From NCBI GenBank assembly GCA_040766665.1, contig JAXGQD010000007.1:117089-181088 (forward strand): DNA of 64,000 nucleotides. The letters run 5' to 3'. Positions 9,342 to 17,987 of this stretch are shown piece after piece. The number at the start of each line of letters is the position of its first letter. The stretch's first letter is position 1. Source of the stretch: JAXGQD01 sp040766665 (GTDB lineage: Bacteria > Bacillota > Clostridia > Saccharofermentanales > Fastidiosipilaceae). Under the pieces are notes generated by a model. It searched no databases and was not told the origin of the DNA. It was given only the letters and a program-made list of their open reading frames with translations. A program made the position numbers and the translations under genes.

Positions 9342-9869
9342 CTAAAACTCAATTCCTTCACGACTCTTGATGCCCCGGTCATAAGGATGCTTGTGCTTGC
9401 GCATCTCGCTCACGTAGTCGCTCGCCTCCAGAATCCAGTCGCTGGGCTTATGACCTGTGATGACTAACTCCGTGCCCGGCTGACGCTCGAAGATGACCTG
9501 CCTCAACAAGGCTTCATCCAAGAGTCCCAGCTGAAAGGCATCCATCGCCTCGTCCAGAATCAGCAAATCGCAGTCACCCGCCGCGTCAAGTGCCAGCGCC
9601 TGCCGGAGATGCCCGTCCTGTTGAGCACGTGCATTCTCCAACTCCTCTGAATTCATGGCAAAACTGAACTTCGTACTGCCATAGCCCCGCAAGACCTGGA
9701 CATTGGGGAGTTGTTCGAAAACCACCAGCTCGCCGCTGGGGCTACCTTTGAGGAACTGTAAAAACAACACCTTTTTCCCGTAACCTGCCGCGCGGACAGC
9801 GAGGCCGATGGCTGCGGTGCTTTTGCCCTTACCGTCACCATAATAAACATGCATCAAACCTTGATTCAT
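9342..9869 (-). CDS. cobO: Corrinoid adenosyltransferase, CobA/CobO/BtuR type
   Basis: Transfers the adenosyl group of ATP to cob(I)alamin or cobinamide, making the 5'-deoxyadenosyl form. It is 175 aa, the usual size. The P-loop-like GDGKGKST is at residues 11-18, followed by family segments such as VLFLQFLKG, LLILDEAMDAF and ITGHKPSDW. It starts directly after the cobQ stop codon (TAA then ATG, no gap) and is the last gene of the riboswitch-controlled operon. Confidence 0.93.
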   Translation of the reverse strand: MNQGLMHVYYGDGKGKSTAAIGLAVRAAGYGKKVLFLQFLKGSPSGELVVFEQLPNVQVLRGYGSTKFSFAMNSEELENARAQQDGHLRQALALDAAGDCDLLILDEAMDAFQLGLLDEALLRQVIFERQPGTELVITGHKPSDWILEASDYVSEMRKHKHPYDRGIKSREGIEF

Positions 9870-10664
9870 TTACCGACCCTCCGTGATTTTCAGTATCTGC
9901 GAAATATCCAGCTGCTCGCGCATGCAAGCCGTCAGCTTGGCGAAGGACGACTCGCGCGACTCAAACGAAGAAAAATCCATATCGAGATAAGGCATCACAC
10001 CCAAAACTGGCACGCCCGTCAGCTCCTCGATCATTTTCAGCCCGGGCAGGAGCAGCGCCACATCCCCTCTGAACTTGTTAATCAGCACCCCTTTGATCCG
10101 CGCCCGCTGCGCTTCCGGCAGCAGCATGATCGTGCCGTAAATCGAAGCGAAAACTCCACCACGATCAATATCCGCCACCAGTAAAACCGGTGCATCAGCC
10201 ATCTCAGCCAGCCCCATATTGACGATGTCGTCCTGATTCAGATTAATCTCAGCCGGACTGCCCGCTCCCTCGAGCACCAATAGCTCATACTCGCGCGAAA
10301 GCTGCTCCAAAACTTGCATAATCAAGGGACGCAGCTCCTTTTTATAGGCAAAATACTCCCCCGCCTGCATCTCGCCCTGCGACTTGCCCAGGACAAAGAC
10401 TTCGGAGCCCATCTCCGAACGCGGCAGCAGCATAATCGGGTTCATCTCAACCCTGGGCTCCAAACCGCAAGCCGCGGCCTGCAAGGCTTGGGCGACGGAA
10501 ATCACACCACCGTCCGCGCAGGTATAAGTTACAGAAGCCATGTTTTGGCTCTTGAACGGGGCGACCTTAAAACCCTCCTCTTTGAAGATGCGGCATAAGC
10601 CGGCCGCCAGGGTGGTTTTGCCGGAACTGGACATGGTGCCTTGTATCATTAAGCGTCTGCTCAT
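9870..10664 (-). CDS. cobQ: Cobyric acid synthase lacking the glutamine amidotransferase domain
   Basis: Cobyric acid synthase amidates adenosylcobyrinic acid a,c-diamide. This protein is 264 aa against about 490-510 in the family. The N-terminal ATP-dependent synthetase domain is complete: GTMSSSGKTTLAAGLCRIF, PFKSQNMA, EGAGSPAEINL, DIVNMGLAEMA, DIDRGGVFASIYG, GVLINKFRGD, GVMPYLDMD. The text then jumps to a segment like the family's extreme C-terminus (SFAKLTACMREQLDISQILK). The class I amidotransferase domain with its Cys-His-Glu triad is therefore missing, apparently by an in-frame internal loss. Downstream cobO begins at once, so no second piece is hidden in another frame. It may be inactive, ammonia-dependent, or paired with another glutaminase. 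Confidence 0.85.
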   Translation of the reverse strand: MSRRLMIQGTMSSSGKTTLAAGLCRIFKEEGFKVAPFKSQNMASVTYTCADGGVISVAQALQAAACGLEPRVEMNPIMLLPRSEMGSEVFVLGKSQGEMQAGEYFAYKKELRPLIMQVLEQLSREYELLVLEGAGSPAEINLNQDDIVNMGLAEMADAPVLLVADIDRGGVFASIYGTIMLLPEAQRARIKGVLINKFRGDVALLLPGLKMIEELTGVPVLGVMPYLDMDFSSFESRESSFAKLTACMREQLDISQILKITEGR

Positions 10665-11743
10665 GTTTTGCCATCTTCTCCTTTAACATCGTTGATAGAC
10701 GCATGCAGCGCCTCCAGCAGTTTGATATGGTCTGCATGGCGGCGCACCGCAATACGGTAATAGCCGGGCCCTAAGCCCTGAAAATTGCTGCAATCGCGTA
10801 TCAAAATCCCACGCTCATACAAATCCTGCGCGAGTGTCTGCTGTTCGCTATAAAAAAAGAGGTAATTGGTCTGCGAAGGATAAACCCGGAAGCCCAGCGC
10901 CTGCAAGGCGGTGGACAAAAACTCACGTTCCTGCCTGATGAGAGGCAGAGATTCTTCAAGATACGCCGTATCTTGCAAAGCCGCCAGACCTGCTGCCTGC
11001 GCCAGGGACGAAACAGCCCAGGGTTGCCCCGCCTCGCGCATACGCACCAATAAGTCGTTGTCCGCACTCAGGAGATAGCCTAAGCGCAGACCCGCCATGC
11101 CATAGAGTTTGGTGAAGGCTTTGACAATCACCAATTTCGGGTAAGCTCCAAGCAATGGGTTAAGACTATGCACATCTGGCTCGTCAAGAAAGTCAATAAA
11201 GCATTCGTCCAATAAAAGATAAGCACCGAGCTTTGCACAGCGCGAAACGATGCGTCGCAAGAGTGGGGGCTCAATACAGAGCCCAGTCGGGTTATTCGGA
11301 TTACACAGCACGAGCAGTTCGATTCCCGGCTGCAAGGCCTCGAGCAAGCCCTCATCGAGCTGAAAACCGCAGTCCTCGCGCATTAGATACGTCTCAATCA
11401 CACAGTCTTCCGCCTGCAGTGCCAGCCCATATTCGGCAAAAGTCGGCACTGCCAGCAAAGCTTTACGCGGCTTAAGCGCCCGCACCAATCGCCAAATCAA
11501 ATCAGCCGCCCCATTGCCGCAGATGACCTGCTCTTCAGCCACCCGCTCATGGACAGTCAGCGCTTTGACCAATTCACGGCAGAGCGGGTCGGGATAGACA
11601 TCCGCCTCAGTAACCGCAGCCTTAACCGCTTCCTGTACCGCTAAGGGAACACCAAAAGGATTGACGTTAGCGGAAAAATCCAAGGGCCACGCACCCTTGT
11701 CTTCCCGGTAACCATAAATATCACCACCATGTACTAAAGCCAT
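10661..11743 (-). CDS. cobD: L-threonine-O-3-phosphate decarboxylase (CobD-type aminotransferase fold)
   Basis: PLP enzyme producing (R)-1-amino-2-propanol phosphate for the cobalamin nucleotide loop. Class I/II aminotransferase features are visible: DFSANVNPFG, YPDP, CNPNNPTG, LLLDECFIDF, the PLP lysine in KAFTKLYGMAGLRLGY and the C-terminal Arg in YYRIAVR. An upstream in-frame start at 11797 exists, but MALVHGGDIYGY at 11743 is the family's usual N-terminus, so I choose it. It overlaps the end of cbiB by 10 bp and the cobQ start by 4 bp, showing tight coupling. The start precedes the aminotransferase domain by about 20 residues, as is normal. Confidence 0.9.
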   Translation of the reverse strand: MALVHGGDIYGYREDKGAWPLDFSANVNPFGVPLAVQEAVKAAVTEADVYPDPLCRELVKALTVHERVAEEQVICGNGAADLIWRLVRALKPRKALLAVPTFAEYGLALQAEDCVIETYLMREDCGFQLDEGLLEALQPGIELLVLCNPNNPTGLCIEPPLLRRIVSRCAKLGAYLLLDECFIDFLDEPDVHSLNPLLGAYPKLVIVKAFTKLYGMAGLRLGYLLSADNDLLVRMREAGQPWAVSSLAQAAGLAALQDTAYLEESLPLIRQEREFLSTALQALGFRVYPSQTNYLFFYSEQQTLAQDLYERGILIRDCSNFQGLGPGYYRIAVRRHADHIKLLEALHASINDVKGEDGKT

Positions 11744-12711
11744 ATCAGTAACCCCAAGACACAAAAAATCACCAGCGTAAATAGCCCCGTCGTCCAATAC
11801 AACAATCGGTTGGCTCTGACCATATCCTCCGCTTCAATTTCGCGCAAAGCCTCACCGATATAGGGCTTCGAAATCATTTGGCCAAAATAAGCCGCAGGAC
11901 CACCAAGCCGCAGACCCAGCGCTCCGGCACAGGCCGCTTCGCTTTGGGCGGAGTTGGGACTGCTGTGCCGATAGCGGTCGCGTTTGAAGATACGCCAGGC
12001 ATTAGTGACGTTAAATCCGGCAGGCCAAGCCGCAAGCATCATGAACAGTGCCGTCAGACGTGCAGGGATAAAGTTGGCAAAATCATCGAGCTTAGCCGCG
12101 GCAAAGCCGAAATGCAAGTACCGTGCATTCTTGTAGGCAATCATGCTGTCCATGGTATTAATGGCCTTATAAAGTACCGCCAGAGGCGCTCCGCCCAATG
12201 CCAGATAAAATAGCGGGGCGATGACCCCGTCGGAGCTGTTTTCGGCGATGGTCTCTACCGTAGCCCGGCTGATTGCGGCTTCGTCCAAGCTAGCGGTATC
12301 GCGGCCGACGATCATGGACAGGGCATGACGGGCGGCGGGGAGGTCTTTTGCCACTAATGCCTGATAAACGAGCAGGCTCTCCTTCTTTAATGAGCGCAGG
12401 GCTAGACATTGCCAAGCGAGGAATAATTCGAATGCAAAAGCCAAGTAAAGACTGAGACTTTTCAAGGCCAAAATTAAGAGCCAAGGCACAAAAAAGGCGA
12501 TCAGGATGACAAGGAATACCAGAACAAAACCGACTGCTTTTTCGCCCCTGGGACTGCGCGGAAAGCGCGGCCGCAAAGTTTTTTCTAAAAGAGTGATGAG
12601 TTTGCCAAAGCCGATGACCAGATGCGGAAAGCCGTGTGGGTCACCTAAAAGAAGTTCGAACATGAGGGCTGCGGCAAGCAGCAAACCGCGATACAAAAGC
12701 GCCTCAGTCAT
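11734..12711 (-). CDS. cbiB: Adenosylcobinamide-phosphate synthase (membrane protein)
   Basis: Joins aminopropanol phosphate to adenosylcobyric acid at the membrane. It has several hydrophobic helices and the family motifs LLGDPHGFPHLV, GRDT, ETIAENSSDGVIAPLFY, NTMDSMIAYKN and FANFIPARLTA. The start is placed at 12711, where ATGA overlaps the stop codon of cobC. An upstream GTG at 12768 lies inside cobC coding sequence and is unlikely. Length about 325 aa, normal for the family. Confidence 0.9.
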   Translation of the reverse strand: MTEALLYRGLLLAAALMFELLLGDPHGFPHLVIGFGKLITLLEKTLRPRFPRSPRGEKAVGFVLVFLVILIAFFVPWLLILALKSLSLYLAFAFELFLAWQCLALRSLKKESLLVYQALVAKDLPAARHALSMIVGRDTASLDEAAISRATVETIAENSSDGVIAPLFYLALGGAPLAVLYKAINTMDSMIAYKNARYLHFGFAAAKLDDFANFIPARLTALFMMLAAWPAGFNVTNAWRIFKRDRYRHSSPNSAQSEAACAGALGLRLGGPAAYFGQMISKPYIGEALREIEAEDMVRANRLLYWTTGLFTLVIFCVLGLLIWL

Positions 12712-13311
12712 TGCAGCGGTAGGCTTTTGAACTTGGCATAGCTGTGAAAGAGTTGACGTTTTTGCCACTCGTCACGGTCCAACTCGACATGCCAGCCCTG
12801 GGCATGAGGGTGTGCCAGTCAAAATAGTCACCCCGGCGCCCTGTAAAGAGATGCATAATGGCCATCAATGGCCCGTTGTGCGCCACGATGAAGACTTGCT
12901 TTTCGCCCTGACTTTCGGCCTCCTTGATGAGGTCAATAAAGGCGGATTCGGCCCGATGTAAGAGCGTGTCCTTATTCTCACCGTTGGGACATATACCCTC
13001 GCAGTAGCCGTCTACCCAGACTTGTATGCCGTGTTGCGACCCAACTCTGCTGCGGACTGGTTCTCGAAGTCACCAAAATCCATTTCGCGCAGACCTTCGT
13101 AGACCACCTGCTCAGCCTCGGGAAAACAGAGTGCCGCCGTTTCACGACAACGCTTGGCCGGGCTGACGTAGACTTTTTTGACTTCGGGGTGGACACCCGC
13201 TGAAAGAGCCTCGGCGCGGCCTTGCTCGGCCAGGCTTTCGTCGGTTTTGCCGATGTAGCGTTTATGCAGGTTGCCCGGCGTGCTGCCATGGCGCATGAGA
13301 ATGATGTGCAT
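12708..13311 (-). pseudogene. cobC: Alpha-ribazole phosphatase, two frameshifts
   Basis: Histidine phosphatase family protein removing the 5'-phosphate of alpha-ribazole or adenosylcobalamin phosphate. The N-terminal part has the catalytic LMRHGSTPGN. The second His lies in VFIVAHNGPLMAIM. The frame changes near 13025 (after the AELGRNTAY region, continuing as QVWVDGYCEG) and again near 12810 (after DYFDWHT, continuing as HAQGWHVELDRDEW). The restored frame ends in TGA overlapping the cbiB start, exactly as expected in this operon. Both breaks are single-base. Either the assembly has indels here or the gene is freshly broken. Confidence 0.8.
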
Positions 13312-13314
13312 GCT

Positions 13315-13659
13315 CTATCCTTTGATTTGCTGCGCGATGCCGCAGACGAGACGTACGACAGACTGCGCTTCTTTTGCCAATAATATACAAAGTCTACCAC
13401 TTTGTTCACGCATGCTGCGTTCGCGGGCATCGATAGGAATAACACCGCTGCCGACTTCGTCGCAGATCACGACTTCCTTTTTCAGGAGCTCAGGCAGCAA
13501 GTCCAAGGCCTTTTCAGGGTCCTGCATGACCAGATCCTGTAGCTTATCCAACACCGGTTTCTCATCTAAAACCGCCGCGCTGATTTGCTCGGATGTATAG
13601 CCCAAACTTTCCACGTAAACACGTTTTCCCGAGGCTGTTGCGCCAATCACAAGTATCAT
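13315..13659 (-). CDS. Short CobU-like P-loop protein
   Basis: A 114-aa protein with a P-loop GATASGKR at residues 6-13 and the CobU C-terminal signature (VVICDEVGSGVIP, then Arg residues, an Ala-rich helix and LVCGIAQQIKG). The middle of CobU, including the guanylylated His motif, is absent. It is therefore probably not a full adenosylcobinamide kinase/guanylyltransferase. A full CobU is encoded three genes upstream, so this may be a paralogue with a partial activity or regulatory role. It lies between cobS and cobC with almost no spacing. Confidence 0.7.
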   Translation of the reverse strand: MILVIGATASGKRVYVESLGYTSEQISAAVLDEKPVLDKLQDLVMQDPEKALDLLPELLKKEVVICDEVGSGVIPIDARERSMREQSGRLCILLAKEAQSVVRLVCGIAQQIKG

Positions 13660-14430
13660 CTATCCTATCCCCTTTTGCAAAAATACCAAAACCGCCAGCA
13701 TCAGCAGCTCGGACAACTGCAGCATGAAACCGGTCAAGTCCCCGCTCATGCCACCGAAGGCTTTCCGGCTCATCACATAAACATAAACCGCTGTCACAAC
13801 AGCCACCAGCAAGAGGACGGCGGCCAAATAAGGCTGATGAATCACCATCAACGAAGTCGTTGCAAGCAGCCACAGCAACAGAAGAAAAAGCACGACGCGT
13901 TTTTTAGCCGAGTCGTTAAAGGTATGTTGCAAGCCCGTCTGCGAGCTTACCGGAAAGCTAATCCCGGCAAAAGCCGCGCCAATCCTGCTCAGCACCGGCA
14001 CGAGACAGAGCAGATACAAGACCGGGCCGCTCCTGGGCAGCTCACTGCTCAAGCCCAAATAGGCTAAAAGGTATAGCCCCAGCGCAATCACGGCAAAAGC
14101 ACCAGCGTGCGGGTCCTTGAGAATCGCCCGCTTCTTTTCCGGCTCGGCGTGGCTGGCCAAAGCATCGGCTGTATCACAGAAACCGTCCAGATGGATGCCC
14201 CCGCTGAACAGCGCAGGAATCAGCGTCAGCCCGGTGGCATAGAGCAAAGTCCCTAAGCCCAGCCAGGCACTAAGCGCCGCCCAGCCCCAAAGTAAGAGTC
14301 CGATGCAGACTCCCAATAAAGGGAAAGCCGCAAAGACATAGTGCATGTTCTCTTTTTTCCATTCCACCCGCGGCATGGGCACGCGCGAGAACATCTGAAA
14401 AGCCATCACAATGGAGCGCAAGAGATTCAT
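13660..14430 (-). CDS. cobS: Adenosylcobinamide-GDP ribazoletransferase (cobalamin synthase)
   Basis: Integral membrane enzyme joining alpha-ribazole (phosphate) to adenosylcobinamide-GDP, the last step of loop assembly. It has multiple transmembrane helices, the acidic motif GGIHLDGFCDTADAL near residue 66, and FSRVPMP near the N-terminus. The start at 14430 is chosen because its ATGA overlaps the cobU stop and the upstream extension reads through cobU sequence. Length about 256 aa, typical. Confidence 0.9.
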   Translation of the reverse strand: MNLLRSIVMAFQMFSRVPMPRVEWKKENMHYVFAAFPLLGVCIGLLLWGWAALSAWLGLGTLLYATGLTLIPALFSGGIHLDGFCDTADALASHAEPEKKRAILKDPHAGAFAVIALGLYLLAYLGLSSELPRSGPVLYLLCLVPVLSRIGAAFAGISFPVSSQTGLQHTFNDSAKKRVVLFLLLLWLLATTSLMVIHQPYLAAVLLLVAVVTAVYVYVMSRKAFGGMSGDLTGFMLQLSELLMLAVLVFLQKGIG

Positions 14431-15011
14431 CGTACAGCCTCTTTCCGGGCCGCATCCTGTTTTTCGGAAGAGCGCGTTGTGAAATCCACGGCAGGCAGTT
14501 CCCCTTTTAAGGGCAAAACAATCCCGCAAACCAGCTCCGCCACCACTTCATAGCGCTCAGCCAGCTCACGGTTCAGTTCACCCAATAACCGCACATAAGC
14601 CTGCGTATCCGGATCAAAGCCCATGGCATCACCACCGACTTCGTTGGTCACGACGATCAGCGTCTCCGCCTGTGCTTCAAGCGCATCCAAACCCGCACGA
14701 ATCGCGGGCAAAGGATTACGCCGTTCGCCCGTCACAGTAAACATCTCATTGGCCAGCCAGTTGCACATGCATTCCAGGAGCAATGTTCCGCGCTCGGGAA
14801 TCTGCAAAGAGGCCAGATCCGTGTATTGCTCGAAGGTCACAAAACCCAAATCGCGGCGCTGCGCCCGATGTTTGACTATTTTGGCTAGGCATTCCCTATC
14901 GTAGGGCTTCATAGTGGCGATGTAATAACGCGGCTCCGGTAGATTGGCTGAGAGTTGCTCCGCGTAGGTGCTTTTGCCACAGGCCGAACCGCCCGTCAGT
15001 AAAATCCGCAT
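14427..15011 (-). CDS. cobU: Adenosylcobinamide kinase/adenosylcobinamide-phosphate guanylyltransferase
   Basis: Phosphorylates adenosylcobinamide and transfers GMP to it. The P-loop GGSACGKSTYAEQL has Cys where Ser is usual. The guanylylated-His region reads KHRAQRRDLGF, and the C-terminal signature is VTNEVGGDAMGFDPDTQAYVR and CGIVLPLKG. It has 194 aa, slightly longer than usual owing to a charged tail (TTRSSEKQDAARKEA). The family sequence NEVGxGIVP is altered to NEVGGDAMGF, so activity should not be taken for granted. It sits between cobT and cobS. Confidence 0.85.
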   Translation of the reverse strand: MRILLTGGSACGKSTYAEQLSANLPEPRYYIATMKPYDRECLAKIVKHRAQRRDLGFVTFEQYTDLASLQIPERGTLLLECMCNWLANEMFTVTGERRNPLPAIRAGLDALEAQAETLIVVTNEVGGDAMGFDPDTQAYVRLLGELNRELAERYEVVAELVCGIVLPLKGELPAVDFTTRSSEKQDAARKEAVR

Positions 15012-15035
15012 GAACGCTTCGCCCCTTTCCTTTTC

Positions 15036-16073
15036 TTACATGCCAATATCGGCAAAAGTCATCAAGTCTTTATATACCGCCAACGCCATATCAAGCAAGG
15101 GCATCAGTGCTACGGCACCGGTCCCCTCACCCAGGCGCATGCCGGCGTGGATCATCGCTTTGAAGCCCAGTGCGTCCAAAACCAGGCGGGAAGCCGGTTC
15201 AGCAGAGACATGGCTCGCCAACATGTAGGCTTGACTGTTCGGGCAAAGACGCGTGGCAATCAGGGCAGAAACTGCGCTGATAAAGCCGTCGATGATGATG
15301 GGCACACGGTAAAGCGCACCGCCCAGAAAAATACCGGTCAAAGCGGCGATATCATAGCCACCCAGTTTACGGAGTACATCAAAGGCGTCGTCCGCCTGAA
15401 CCTGGTTGACCTCGATGGCACGCTTGATGGCGCTGAGTTTTCTCTGTAGGCCTTCGTCCGAAAGACCGGCACCGCGGCCTGTTACGACCTCGGCTTCCAG
15501 CCCCAGCAGCACAGAGGCGATGGCACTCGAAGTGGTGGTATTGCCGATGCCCATTTCGCCCGTAGCCAGAAGTTTATAGCCCTTTTCTTTAAATTCTTTG
15601 ACCAGCTCCATACCCACACGGATAGCCTGCTCAGCCTGCTCCACACTCATGGCGGGACCCTGAGTCATGTCATTGGTGCCGTCCGCGATATGGCAGTCGC
15701 GCATACCTTCGGTCGTGACTTTACGGAAGATGCCCACATCGACGGGTAGACTGTCCGCGCCGCAGGCTTTCGCCATAATACAGACAGAAGAACGCTTGGC
15801 CGCCATAAATTCGGACATGGTCGCCGTGATTTCACCCGGTGTCTGCGCCACACCCTGGGCTAGGACCCCGTTATCCGCGCACATGATTAAAACCGCACGC
15901 TTGGCAATATCTGGGAGCGATTCGCCGCTGATACCCGCGATTTGTGTCACCAAATCCTCCATTTGGCCAAGGCTGCCGACCGGCTTGGCGATACGGTTCC
16001 ACTGCTCATGCGACGCTTGAATCGCCGCCTCGTCCAAGGGCTGGATCTGTTGGTTGAGTTCCTTAAAGTCCAT
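15036..16073 (-). CDS. cobT: Nicotinate-nucleotide--dimethylbenzimidazole phosphoribosyltransferase
   Basis: Makes alpha-ribazole phosphate from a lower-ligand base and nicotinate mononucleotide. Conserved segments are KPVGSLGQME, CADNGVLAQGVAQTP, GEMGIGNTTTSSAI, VTGRGAGLSDEGL, DGFISAVSAL and the C-terminal catalytic-Glu region RLGEGTGAVALMPL. The start at 16073 is preceded by GGAGG six bases upstream. An in-frame ATG at 16091 lies before that ribosome site. It overlaps the end of btuD by 11 bp. Length 345 aa, normal. Confidence 0.94.
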   Translation of the reverse strand: MDFKELNQQIQPLDEAAIQASHEQWNRIAKPVGSLGQMEDLVTQIAGISGESLPDIAKRAVLIMCADNGVLAQGVAQTPGEITATMSEFMAAKRSSVCIMAKACGADSLPVDVGIFRKVTTEGMRDCHIADGTNDMTQGPAMSVEQAEQAIRVGMELVKEFKEKGYKLLATGEMGIGNTTTSSAIASVLLGLEAEVVTGRGAGLSDEGLQRKLSAIKRAIEVNQVQADDAFDVLRKLGGYDIAALTGIFLGGALYRVPIIIDGFISAVSALIATRLCPNSQAYMLASHVSAEPASRLVLDALGFKAMIHAGMRLGEGTGAVALMPLLDMALAVYKDLMTFADIGM

Positions 16074-16851
16074 GTTTTGCCTCCGTTTCATGATTCCATT
16101 GTTTATGTATGGCGTGCATCCACGCGTATACGTCCATGGCGTATGCCTTATTCAGATGCTCAGCGCTGAATACAAACTCGTTTCGCCCCAGTGCCACCGA
16201 CTTGCCCTTGTCCAACAAGAGCGCATCACTGCCATAAGCCTTAGCCAAGCTCAGATCGTGCACCACCGAAATCACGGCTCTACCCTTTTGTTTCAACCAG
16301 TCTTTAATTAGAGCAAAAGTCTGCTTCTGATAAAGCAAATCCAAATGATTGGTCGGCTCATCCAAGATCAGCAGTCGCGGATTCTGGGCAAAAACCTGCG
16401 CCAAAAAGGTGCGCTGCAGTTCTCCTCCCGACAAAGTCAATATCGACTGATTGGCTATCTCACTGAGCCCTGTCATCTCCAGCGCCTCTGCGACCCGCTG
16501 CTCATCATCGTCCTGTTGCTGTTTGAGCAAACCTTCGGCATAGGCATAGCGCCCTAGGCGCACCACCTCACCCACAGTAAAGGAGTAACCGACTTGATAG
16601 GACTGAGCCAGGACGGCGATTTTTCGCGCCAGTTCACGGGCTTTCATTTTGCCAATATTATGTCCATCAAAAAGCATCCGGCCTGCATAAGGAACCGCCT
16701 GAACAATCGCATTAACAAGGGTCGACTTCCCCGCCCCGTTTGGCCCGATCAGCATGAACCACTGCCCTTCTTCCAAGGAAAAACTGACGTCGTCTACTAT
16801 AGTCAACGAACCATATCGCACACTGAGATTCTGCACTTCGAGGAGCTTCAT
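16063..16851 (-). CDS. btuD: Cobalamin/cobinamide ABC transporter ATPase
   Basis: ATPase of a FecCD-type importer. Walker A GPNGAGKST near residue 37, Q-loop VLAQSYQVGYS, signature LSGGELQRTFLAQ near 140, Walker B LLILDEPTNHLD and switch His in SVVHDLSLA. The gene overlaps btuC by 4 bp. The operon context (cobalamin riboswitch, cob genes) makes corrinoid the substrate rather than siderophore or heme; that is inference from neighbours. Confidence 0.9.
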   Translation of the reverse strand: MKLLEVQNLSVRYGSLTIVDDVSFSLEEGQWFMLIGPNGAGKSTLVNAIVQAVPYAGRMLFDGHNIGKMKARELARKIAVLAQSYQVGYSFTVGEVVRLGRYAYAEGLLKQQQDDDEQRVAEALEMTGLSEIANQSILTLSGGELQRTFLAQVFAQNPRLLILDEPTNHLDLLYQKQTFALIKDWLKQKGRAVISVVHDLSLAKAYGSDALLLDKGKSVALGRNEFVFSAEHLNKAYAMDVYAWMHAIHKQWNHETEAKHGL

Positions 16852-17987
16852 GTTTGCTGCCTCCTGCTGCGATAAAAGATGTAGACGAAAAGTACGGCGC
16901 CGACAAAAGAGGTGACGACACCGATAGGCAGTTCTTTGGGGCTGAACAGCACTCTCGCTAACAAATCAGCCAACATCAGAAAACCGGCACCGGAAAATAG
17001 CACGGCCGGCAAGAGGCGGCGGTGATTGGGACCGACCAGCATGCGTACCACATGCGGCGTCACCAAACCCACAAAGCCAATCGTTCCACCAATCGAAACC
17101 GAAACACCGATCAGCGCTGAAACTGCAATTAAAATGACTAGCTTTACACGTTTCACATCGACACCAACGTGACGGGCATTGTTCTCACCGATAGCAAAGG
17201 CATTAAGCTCCCGCCCATAACGAAGAATAATAAAGGCACCGATACAAAGCGCGATGGCCAAAGTAATGACATTTTTATAACTGCTGCCCGAAAGTGAACC
17301 CATGGTCCAGAATGTAATCTGTTTCACACGGTCAGAGGCAAAGGTGATGATCAGCGAAAGCACACTCGAAATGAACATAGAATAAATCACACCAATCAAA
17401 ATGATGGTGTTGGTCGACAAAGAAAAGTCCAGTTTATAAGCCAGAGAGAGAATCATGAGCAGGGAGATAAAGGCGAAAAGCATCGCCATGCCCATCGTCC
17501 CGGCAAAAGGCAAGCCCGGCACGCTCACCCCAAAAGCAATGGCCAGCACCGCACCCAAGGACGCCCCTGACGAGACACCCAAAGTCGAGCCGTCCGCGAG
17601 CGGATTCTTGAGTAAACCCTGCATCGCCGCTCCGCATAGTGAAAGTGCCGCTCCACTTAGGGCGACCGCCAAGACGCGGGGCAATCGTACCGTCAAAAGA
17701 ATGGTGACCGATGCGGCATCCGCCGTTTGTGGGCGTCCGAGCAATGCGGACCAAAATACCACCAGCGTTTCGCGCAACGGAACCGTGACACTGCCGACAC
17801 AGATAGACAGGAAAAAAATCGCAAGCAGAGCAAAGCTGAAGAGCAGGTAGTCGCGGAGCGTGAAGCCTTCGCGTAAAGGAAAGGAGCGCAAGGCGATGCC
17901 CTGCGCTGCTTCTGCCACGGTGCTCTGTGACTGCGTTTGCTGCAGTAGCTTTTCTTCAACCGAGTTCTCTTGCTGCTCTTGCTCCAT
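16848..17987 (-). CDS. btuC: Cobalamin/cobinamide ABC transporter permease, FecCD family
   Basis: A 379-aa polytopic permease with family segments RLPRVLAVALSGAALSLCGAAMQGLLKNPLADG, GASLGAVLAI, ARHVGVDVKR and GTIGFVGLVTPHVVRMLVGPNHRRLLP. The N-terminal 50 residues before the first helix are Gln/Glu-rich (MEQEQQENSVEEKLLQQTQS) and longer than usual, a soluble extension. Its start overlaps the btuF stop codon by one base. Confidence 0.9.
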   Translation of the reverse strand: MEQEQQENSVEEKLLQQTQSQSTVAEAAQGIALRSFPLREGFTLRDYLLFSFALLAIFFLSICVGSVTVPLRETLVVFWSALLGRPQTADAASVTILLTVRLPRVLAVALSGAALSLCGAAMQGLLKNPLADGSTLGVSSGASLGAVLAIAFGVSVPGLPFAGTMGMAMLFAFISLLMILSLAYKLDFSLSTNTIILIGVIYSMFISSVLSLIITFASDRVKQITFWTMGSLSGSSYKNVITLAIALCIGAFIILRYGRELNAFAIGENNARHVGVDVKRVKLVILIAVSALIGVSVSIGGTIGFVGLVTPHVVRMLVGPNHRRLLPAVLFSGAGFLMLADLLARVLFSPKELPIGVVTSFVGAVLFVYIFYRSRRQQT

